This document shows, piece by piece, positions 56,506 to 64,000 of a stretch of DNA of 64,000 nucleotides. This DNA comes from Neopestalotiopsis rosae. Lineage: Eukaryota; Ascomycota; Sordariomycetes; Amphisphaeriales; Sporocadaceae. How positions within the stretch are numbered: the first letter of the stretch is position 1; each line of letters starts with the position of its first letter. The position numbers were made by a program, and so were the translations under genes. Below the pieces are notes generated by a model that saw only the letters and a list, made by a program, of their open reading frames with translations, was not told where the DNA came from and made no database searches. The stretch spans positions 2,542,001-2,606,000 of the forward strand of contig JALGAS010000003.1 of assembly GCA_023078685.1 (NCBI GenBank), given 5' to 3'.

Positions 56506-57224
56506 GTCCTATTCAATGAAGTCTGACGACGTCCAGTATACTTTGGGTCATTCAGGCACATCGGCTTCGCTCGTGCGGAGGGTGAAAAAGAAGGTTAGTA
56601 ATAACCGTGGCCCGCAGACGAGTAGCGGCTCCCCTGGTGCGGATCTTTTGCATTTAGCATAAATACGAAGGACCTATGGGGGGACCCCCTTAAGCCCCCT
56701 ATAGCACGGCCGGAATATGACGCTGAGACTTTCATTCAATCATGCCCAAATTGGGATGACGGGCATGGCCACCGACTACCGTACAAGCATGAATTTCATG
56801 TTCCCCACAGTTTTTTTTTAAACGTACCAGGTTTTTCTGCTACAAGCTTAAATCATTTTAATGTACCCCATACTCTTCTGTGCCGGCTCCCAGCCCGTCG
56901 TGTTACATCGCGCTCAACCAACGAGATCGTACCAAGAGCAGTGTCACCTTTCACGAGGTAACACTTAGACAAAACCCATGGCTAACCTCTCAAGGGGCTC
57001 CATTGGGCGCCACTGGACCTGATCTCGGAGGGCTTCATGTGTGTCCTAATTGAGAACAGCCCCCTTTTGTCCGGGTCACGGCCATGGTATAAGTAATTCT
57101 GCATGCCTGGGGAAGTCATGGGCTGAGGAATTGGCCTACTACTATTGTTCACTGGACAACATCTTCAGGACTCGATACACACGCTCTTTGAATAATATCC
57201 AATAAATCGCCGATAAGTTCCAAG
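56506..57224 (+). promoter_or_regulatory. Promoter region of the CE5 esterase gene
   Basis: 719 bp upstream of the esterase ATG. A TATAAG box lies at 57088-57093, about 135 bp before the ATG. GGCTAA at 56980-56985 matches the Xyr1/XlnR core known from fungal xylanase promoters. A G/C-block inverted repeat (CTATGGGGG ... CCCCCTATAG, 56674-56704) contains CreA-like GGGG cores. Function of these sites is inferred from sequence only. Confidence 0.45.
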
Positions 57225-58011
57225 ATGAAGACCTCTGCCATCCTCCCCATCCTCGCGGCCGGGCTCGCCACCGCCAGCCCCGTCGAGCTGGAGGAGCGCC
57301 AGAGCTGCCCGGGCGTCTACGTCTTTGGCGCGCGCGAGACCACGGCCGCGGCGGGCTACGGCACCTCCAAGGGCCTGGTGGACCAGGTCCTGGCGGCGTA
57401 CTCGGGCTCCCAGTCCGAGGCCATCGTCTACCCGGCGTGCGGCGGCCAGTCGTCGTGCGGCGGCGTGAGCTACGACTCGTCGGCCACCCAGGGCACCGCC
57501 GCCGTGGTCTCGGCCGTGACTTCCCTCAACTCGCGCTGCCCCTCGACCAAGATCGTCCTCATCGGCTACTCCCAGGGCGGGCAGATCATGGACAATGCCC
57601 TCTGCGGCGGCGCCGGCTCCACCCTCTCCGGTAACGCCCTCGCCGCCGTCAAGGCCGCCATCTTCATGGGCGACCCGCACTACGTCTACGGTCTGTCGTA
57701 TGACGTCGGAACTTGCAGAGCTGGTGGCGTAAGTTTTTTTAAAGTTTTTACTTTTTTGTGCTTGGTTCTTTTTGGGGCGAAGAATGAAGGGGCAAAGAAA
57801 CGGAACCATGTAAAGCTGACAAGATAATATCTAGTTTGCTGCGCGCCCGAGCGGCTACACTTGCTCGCCCGGCAGCCCGTCCATTATCCAGTCCTACTGT
57901 GACTCTCAGGACCCGTACTGCTGCAATGGCAGCGACGCCAACCACCACCAGCAGTACGTGACCATTTACGGTTCGCAGGCTCTCTCCTTCATCAAGAGCA
58001 AGCTCGGTTAA
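57225..58011 (+). CDS. Secreted carbohydrate esterase family 5 (acetylxylan esterase/cutinase type)
   Basis: Exon 1 (57225-57728) and exon 2 (57835-58011; 106-nt intron) give 226 residues. Signal peptide 1-18, short propeptide ending EERQ, then the alpha/beta hydrolase fold. The nucleophile is S116 in GYSQGG. The likely Asp (YCDSQDPYCC) and His (NHHQQY) complete the triad. Ten cysteines, including SCPGVYVFG and CCNG, match the acetylxylan-esterase branch better than cutinase, as do ALCGG, AIFMGDP and GLSYDVGTC. It removes acetyl groups from xylan outside the cell, helping plant-wall breakdown. The coding region has extreme GC at third positions (common in strongly expressed secreted enzymes). 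Confidence 0.93.
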
Positions 58012-58662
58012 AGAGAAAATCCCGATGTTGCGCATGGGGTAATTCTGTGTTTTGGTTTTATGAGGCAACTGGGTGGGATCTGTTTAGGCCAATAAGGTGC
58101 TACCTTGTTCTGTTACTCAATACATACCTAGTGATTTGCTAGTTGATTTAGATTGAGCGCCTCTCTCTAGCTGATACTGGCATTTGTCCGTGGCAAAGTT
58201 CACTTCTTCAAACATGTTCCAAACCTTGTTCATAAATTTGATGCAATAAAGAGTATACAAGTACGTGCGTGGCGCACTAAGTTTGGCTTTGCATGTACTA
58301 CCGAAGTGATCATGCAGATGGCTGCAGTGTGGTTTCACCGGACCAAATGGTGGGGATCTCCTACTATAAAATATAAAACGGACTTCCTATTCGAGAGCTA
58401 TATTTTCTATAGTCTACAACATGCTTACAATACTATCCGACAGCAGCAACGTATGTACGAGGTAAATATAGATAAATATGTACAATTGGGAATACGCCGA
58501 AGAATCCCACCAAGACAAAAGAAAGCCTCTGCGGTATGTAGGCTGTTTGGGGTCCATGCTTTCACCCCCTTAGGTGAGCTAACAAAAAGAGTGATGAATC
58601 GAAGTCGCTTTTTTTCTTGAATATCCAAAATAAATGTCTTTTCATTCTCCGACAATGGTACC
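58012..58662. other. Convergent intergenic region
   Basis: 651 bp between the CE5 stop and the stop of the next minus-strand gene. A/T-rich; no feature recognised. Confidence 0.5.
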
Positions 58663-59898
58663 TCATCGGTTCTCCAAGACGTCGAAAATACCCTCCAAGA
58701 CCATTGGCGACGCCGACTGTGGCTGTGGCGGCGGCGGCGTCTCCGCCATGAACGACCCTCCCCTGGTAAAGGGCGTCACGGGCGCGCTGATGGGCTGCGG
58801 CGGGACCGACGTCGACGGCGTCGCCCGGGGCTCGAGCATGCCCAGCCCAATCTCCTCAAAACCGGACGCGTTGCGCTCGGCCTCGAGCGCCATGTCCAGC
58901 CTCGAGGACGGCCGGCGCAGCAGAGGGAAAGTCGGCGACGTTGAGAATGGCATGCCGCCGCCGCCGTTGGCAGTGGAGTTGGTCGACAGGAGCAGGGGCG
59001 AGGGGGAGTGGCCGCGGGATATGGCCGAGGACGGCGAGGGCAGGTACATGGGCGAGGGCGCGTCCGACGAGAGGAGGGGGTCCGAGGAGGAGGACAGGAA
59101 CTCGCTCTCGAGCAGGCGGAGCAGGTCCGTGACGGTGACGCCGGGCGGCAGGTCAAAGTCGGGCCGCGGGATGCGCTTGTAGGCCGACGTCTTGCGGCCA
59201 ATGGTGGGCGCGTACGAGCTGATGGAGCTGCCGGAGGAGCTGTCCCTCTTCGTGTCCCTGGGCGCCGGCGCCGGAGGTGCGTCCCGCTGCTGCGGCGGCG
59301 GCGGCTGCTGCTGCTGGGGTTCCCGCGGCGTGTCCCGTTTTGGCAACTGGATCGACTCGGACAGGAATGACCCGCGCGACTCGAATCCGGATGGCAGCAC
59401 AGGCGAAGTGGGAGAGCGGCTGAGAGAAAGGCGGGCCTCTGCCGGGCTCTGGAAGGACTGGCGTTTTGGCGTCTCTGGCGTAAAGTCGCGAGACGTCCTG
59501 CTGTTTGACTCTGGCGATACCATGCGGTTCTCCGGGACCTGTCTCTGTCGCAGGGACGGCGCCCTCTGGAATGCCGTCTGAATGCGCAGCTTGCCCTGCT
59601 GCGACTTGGACAGCCGCCTCTGCAGACCAGGCTCGGGGGGCGGCGATCCGGGCGGTAGCATGCTCGCCCGTATGTCCTGCAATGACTCGGTTGGACTTTG
59701 CGACTCAAAGGCGGCCTTGGCATCTGACACTTTCACATTTGTGTGGCCGGTGTGGTTCATCTCCTGGACCAGATAGTGAAGCTGGTTCTCATCCAGGTCG
59801 GCCAATACTTCGTACAAGGAACTCAATGATTCCTGTCTTGGTCTTCCACGAATTGGTGGGCTGGCGGCGAGTACGCCATTGCTGTAATGTGAATCCAT
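58663..59898 (-). CDS. Low-complexity fungal protein, unknown function
   Basis: 411 residues in one exon. I do not recognise a named family. The N-terminus is the least biased part: SLSSLYEVLADLDENQLHYL reads as an amphipathic helix, followed by HTNVKVSDAKAAFESQ. Then come long Ser/Pro/Arg tracts with many SP sites, a QQQQPPPP run, and a second structured-looking block YKRIPRPDFDLPPGVTVTD LLRLLESEF (near residue 240-265, quoted in two parts), which may be a short binding motif. No membrane segment or signal peptide. Probably an intracellular, phosphorylated scaffold-like protein; this is inference from composition. A 315-codon ORF in another frame on the same strand is a shadow (Arg/Pro/Ser-rich). 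Confidence 0.7.
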   Translation of the reverse strand: MDSHYSNGVLAASPPIRGRPRQESLSSLYEVLADLDENQLHYLVQEMNHTGHTNVKVSDAKAAFESQSPTESLQDIRASMLPPGSPPPEPGLQRRLSKSQQGKLRIQTAFQRAPSLRQRQVPENRMVSPESNSRTSRDFTPETPKRQSFQSPAEARLSLSRSPTSPVLPSGFESRGSFLSESIQLPKRDTPREPQQQQPPPPQQRDAPPAPAPRDTKRDSSSGSSISSYAPTIGRKTSAYKRIPRPDFDLPPGVTVTDLLRLLESEFLSSSSDPLLSSDAPSPMYLPSPSSAISRGHSPSPLLLSTNSTANGGGGMPFSTSPTFPLLRRPSSRLDMALEAERNASGFEEIGLGMLEPRATPSTSVPPQPISAPVTPFTRGGSFMAETPPPPQPQSASPMVLEGIFDVLENR

Positions 59899-62800
59899 AA
59901 TGGTTGTTGTAGTTGTAAGAGAGGGTTGAAGCTACACTATAGCCAGTGCACACTGCGTCTTGCCTTGTGAGATGATATAAAGATATGTCTTTGGGAGGCT
60001 GAAACACAGCCGAACAAAACGCCGCCCAAATGTGAGTATGCTGTCGCTGACTGATGAGATGAGAGAAAGCAGTGGTAGTGAGTGGTATGTAGTAGGTGGT
60101 AGTAAAGTGGTCAAAAAAAGCCAAACGTCGTCCCTAGATTCCAATGGGCGGCACAGAGCAATGTCTCGGAGTAACCTGCTACCCCTTTTGAGCCTCACCG
60201 GGAGCTCCGTCCAAGCAAGCAAGGAATCTGTGATGTGGATTCCTCAAAAAATCTACGACCGTTTTCTTGTCTACTCTGGTGTGGAGTCCCGAAACGAGGT
60301 ACAGATAGATAGATGCCTCGGGAAATCAAGAATGGTAATTAGTGAATGTTTCGCATGTATGAATATGAAATGCCGTAAGATATAAAACGAAACAAAAAAA
60401 GAGATAGTAGAGAGATAACGACTGCTAATGCTTCGCGTTTGTTTCTCCTTCCTTCCCTCTTGGCCGTTTATCCCGTCATTCCCCCCCGTCTGATTCAAGG
60501 CTTATAAAGTCTGCCCCTTTTTCTCTTTACCAAAGGCAAAACCGCAATTTGCCCAGATGATTAGATGGAAAGCCACACTTTAAATCTCACCTAGCCCCGG
60601 AATTTGTGGCTAGCTGCCTGCCACGTTAAGGCTTAAGCACGGGTGACCCCAGCCCTGTCGACGCTGTGCAGGGGCGCCAAAGGGCTCTAGGGGGAGACAC
60701 TAAAACTGCTAGCACTCTCTAAAGGAGGACCCTGGAAACACCCCCGGAGACGCGGCAAAGGAACGGCTTCTGGGGCAGGTTTTGTTTAATCGTATCGTTT
60801 TGTAGATCTTCCGAATAACCTCTATTGCGCCCGCCAAGCAATCGTCTATTTATTCTTACGTGATCGGTTCGTGAGTATCCTCTCATGGGTCTTTGTTGAG
60901 TTTTTGAAATGGATAAGCTGTTGATCCAAGCCACAAATCATGCTCCCCATAAATAGAAAACGGCCATTTTTTTCCTGCATTGCAAAGCCTCCCGCTTTGT
61001 CTCCACGGCCCTAAGATTGTATCAAGCGCCCCATTTCTGGATGACTCTATGCATCCCAGCGTGCCGGCACAAGTCTAGATTCTGCTTCCCCAGCGCCAGT
61101 GAGTGCCTTGTCAGCCAAACAGCCAGCACATCTGTACATGCCGCATTGTGTTCCAGTGTCTGCCTACACTAGTCTCGGCTTTGCATGATCGTCCCGAATG
61201 ACGGAGGACACTCCCGATACCCGGTTCGCGCTGCTTGTCACTTCGGGCAGATGTCAGAAGTGGATCGAGGATGTTCCCGAAGGGAGGACCTGGATCGGTC
61301 TATTTGCAGGATTCTATTATGTACGTCGCCCGTTACTTGTTCGGAGTCTGCGGAAGGCGCCAAGACATGGCAGTCGGCACCAGATTCTCGTGTTCTTGAA
61401 GTGACAAGACCTCGTTTCTAGAGATTTTCTGCCAGTAATTGCCATGGGCAGACATCAAGGATGGTTCTTCCCAGAAGGAGATCATGCATGGTACTATTGA
61501 CGAACCAGAGAGAATTCCATCCGCGATAGTAGCAATGACCTCGAAACTGCCAGTACGTATTGGTATCAATTCTCTACCGTAGAGTACTGGGCGTTGATTA
61601 TTCATGATGAATGGCTCAAAATCTCTACATGGTCAGGATGGTCACGTCTTTTCGATATATTTAATTCGCCCACGTCGCTTTGAAAACCATATGGAGCACA
61701 AAGGCCGCGGAAATGCTTCCTCTTCGACAGCTCGCAATGCCTAGCATGTGATCTGTATACGTCGGCAGGACTATCAACAATTCGAGTAGGCAAGCCGTTG
61801 TGCACATTATAACGGCGCGGTATTAGTGTTTTCTTGTTGAAAACAACCTAGAATGCATAGACTGGGGAACGAGTGGCAATCCCAGTCATGTCAAGTCGGT
61901 ATGAGGGACAAAATACAAGCATCAAAATCAAAAATTGGACCATGAAAAGCTTGATGTGTGGGGTTGTAGGGCTCGAAAAACGATGATGGAGATGTCAATA
62001 AGAATTTGCACTCAAGTCAAAGCTCTAGAATCCCGGACTTAATTTGACATTTACGTAGTCGACCCCTTGAGGAATGACTTGAGCTCATTTCGAACGATAC
62101 AACCTCCAGCGATTTCTGTCATTTGAGTCAATGCCAATTTTCCAGCTGTTCGTATGGATGGCTACCGATGTTCAAGCCAAACAATAGGCTACAAAACAGT
62201 GGTAATTATCATAATTTGCAGTGTCAAAGTGATGATCATTCCTTCTCCAATGAGTCAAATCAAATGCCTTGCGAAGATATCATGGCATCCTTTGGAAATA
62301 CAAGAGACAGGTGTGGTGCAGACGCGAAACAATTCGCGATGCTAGATGCGAGATGGATAGTCCAGACGTTTGCAAAATGAAGATGAGTTGGTAGTAAGTG
62401 CTTCTTAACAAGGAAACATGGACATTGGAGAATCAAACAAGGTATAGTTAAACAACGACAAAGCTCATTGGGCGCGAAAGCCGTCTGTCTTCCTAGTTCC
62501 GGCCTGGACCAGACGGCTTTGGGATCGATCCAACTCTAAACGGCGGCAACCAGATTTGCACTAATAATCCTAACGAATTACGATACGTACCGTACCTTTG
62601 TCCATACAGACATTCAAACTTGATGAGACAATGTTACGAAGAATTCTTCATCATGGGATTTATTCAACATTGATTTCGCATGAAATTGGGGAACGCGAAT
62701 ACTTGCCGCCTCTGGTAGATCATTGAAAACTCTTGCTGGGTGGTCTGCTGTACTCAGATATCCCATTCCGCTCTTTATGCTCCACCACAACGCGCAAACA

Positions 62801-63903
62801 CGAAGGCGAGGGGATTGATCATGTAATGGATACAATGAAAAAATTGACATTGACTTTTCTCTCGTATTGCTGCGAACCATGAGAAGACCAGTGCTATGTA
62901 TTGACGTTTTACATGGTATGGTATTGTTAGTAAGATGAGAATCATGGTTAGTCAAGGAAGTACCGCTCGGAAGAAGGATCGCGGGTGCTCAAATGTCATG
63001 TATGATGAGATTGTAGAGATTGCCAATGGCACAGACTCCCGGACATATTCCCTCAATACAATCGCCAACAAGCATATCGACACGCAGCACCCATAGTCCT
63101 GGAAAGATGACTGTCCGCTCATGTTACAGAACGCTGATGACGCGGTCGAGGCAAGGTATATTTATACAGAGACGCTCAGAAGCAAGCTATTGTCTTTGTG
63201 TGCATCTCTGCTCCATTCTGATAAGAGGTCACGCGAGCAATATTCTGCAATGGTGACAAAGCTCACATGTTGGTGCCAGGGGGTCCCCAATCACAAATTT
63301 TGACACTTCTGAAATTGGCAAAATTGACACTGAGCGCGCCTGCAGGGCAAATCCAGCGGCCTCCACTCACGATGAAAGGTCACCAATGGCAGTCCAGCGC
63401 AGTCCAGGGCCTCCACTGATGTCTCAGGGGCTATCTGCAATCGCTGGGAACCTCGTCATCTTCTAGTGCTAATAGCGTAACTTAGCGCGGCAATCACAAT
63501 CAAGAAGCCGCCTGGGCACCGGCATTACCCATCTCTAGTACAAGGTACCCTACCTTAAATCTATGGTAGCGTAGATACCTGAGATATGACCAAAAGAACT
63601 ACTCACTACTCTCAGCTCTCTGGAAACCAAAGACCCGGGACTATGGTGAGTGAGCGATTGGCGATCATGCTCCATGGCTTTTGCCCTGTTGTTCTGGGCC
63701 CACGAGGGGAGGAAGAAGAAGAAAGAGATCTGCATGTCCTGCTTTCACGCCAAGCTGCCCGTCTTTAGGATGCCTCGTCTTCTTTCTTTCCATCCGTCAG
63801 CAAGTTTCTGCGCCAGATCATCCCCGAGTTGAGTTTTAGTAGCCAACCAAAGCCAAACGGCAAGAGACAGAGCGTGAGAGACAGAAAAGACACAAAGATC
63901 ACC
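59899..63903. other. Gene desert before the right-edge gene
   Basis: About 4 kb with no supported gene. The left 700 bp probably contains the promoter of the minus-strand gene starting at 59898. Short ORFs around 61185-61805 and 62123-62380 show no domain or splice-linked partners. The section 61800-62960 is noticeably A/T-rich, as expected of old, decayed sequence, but I see no transposon ends. Confidence 0.5.
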
Positions 63904-64000
63904 ATGTTTGCCCTCCAAACTCTTCTCGCGGTTGGCCTCGCCTCCGTCTCTTCTCTGGGAGTCCACGCAGCCCCTGCGCCTACGACATCCTCACAATGCG
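63904..64000 (+). CDS. Start of a secreted protein (truncated by window end)
   Basis: ATG at 63904 in good context (ACCATG) opens a frame reaching the edge: 32 codons plus one base. The residues form a classic signal peptide: MFALQTLLAVGLASVSSLGVHA with cleavage likely near HAA-APT. The following Pro/Thr/Ser stretch ending in Cys could start a linker or mature domain. The product cannot be identified. Confidence 0.6.
   Translation, partial: MFALQTLLAVGLASVSSLGVHAAPAPTTSSQC

Noticed and set aside
58776..59723. 315-codon frame on the minus strand overlapping the low-complexity gene
   Set aside because: Arg/Pro/Ser-rich frame-shifted shadow; the 411-codon frame has the better start and less biased blocks.

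Overview
The window looks like nuclear DNA of a filamentous ascomycete, most likely Sordariomycetes/Hypocreales (Clavicipitaceae-like; this placement is an inference from protein content and style). The reasons are short introns (mostly 46-110 nt, GT...CTAAC...AG), pyrimidine-rich leaders, genes spaced by 0.3-5 kb on both strands, many secreted proteins, and orthologues typical of Pezizomycotina. There are no operons, rRNA genes, CRISPR arrays or intact transposons, and no tRNA gene could be supported.

Layout. 1-1275 (-): N-terminal half of a disordered, probably Sel1-repeat protein. 1276-6443: gene desert. 6444-7936 (-): ERV46 COPII cargo receptor. 9145-9821 (+): GNAT acetyltransferase. 10552-11440 (-): proteasome beta2 (PUP1), head-to-head with NUP159 (12273-16922 +). 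17578-18223 (-): F1Fo-ATP synthase subunit e. 19065-21215 (+): dynein intermediate chain. 21828-26294 (-): full-length ABCC transporter. 27446-28872 (-): annexin with a long Pro/Gly/Tyr-rich N-terminus. 31047-32036 (+): secreted Ser/Thr-rich protein. 32616-32873 (+): 85-residue membrane protein. 33367-34088 (-) and 34402-35441 (-): a small secreted Cys-containing protein and a thaumatin-like protein. 37114-38619 (+): RING-CH membrane E3. 38620-43776: second desert. 43777-47441 (+): HMT1-type vacuolar ABC transporter. 47869-48930 (-): arylamine N-acetyltransferase. 49939-51091 (+): SGT2 cochaperone. 51352-53508 (-) and 54455-56011 (+): a divergent MFS transporter / 2OG-Fe(II) oxygenase pair. 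56002-56505 (-): doubtful Cys-rich ORF. 57225-58011 (+): secreted CE5 acetylxylan esterase-type enzyme. 58663-59898 (-): low-complexity protein of unknown function. 63904-64000 (+): start of another secreted protein.

Most genes are independent housekeeping functions: secretory traffic, proteolysis, nuclear export, respiration, motor function and tail-anchored protein insertion. Accessory functions cluster loosely into detoxification/transport (two ABC transporters, NAT, MFS plus oxygenase) and secretion toward host or plant material (Ser/Thr-rich, thaumatin-like, small secreted, CE5, partial secreted protein). All multi-exon models were spliced by hand; reading phase closes in every one.

The most striking observation is in HMT1. 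Its last exon encodes a perfect match to the PAM2 poly(A)-binding-protein interaction consensus followed by an Arg/Gly-rich tail, an arrangement expected of mRNA-associated proteins rather than a vacuolar ABC transporter. This exon is joined through a weak donor whose retention would truncate the tail, and the main start codon lies 2 nt after a 7-codon upstream ORF.
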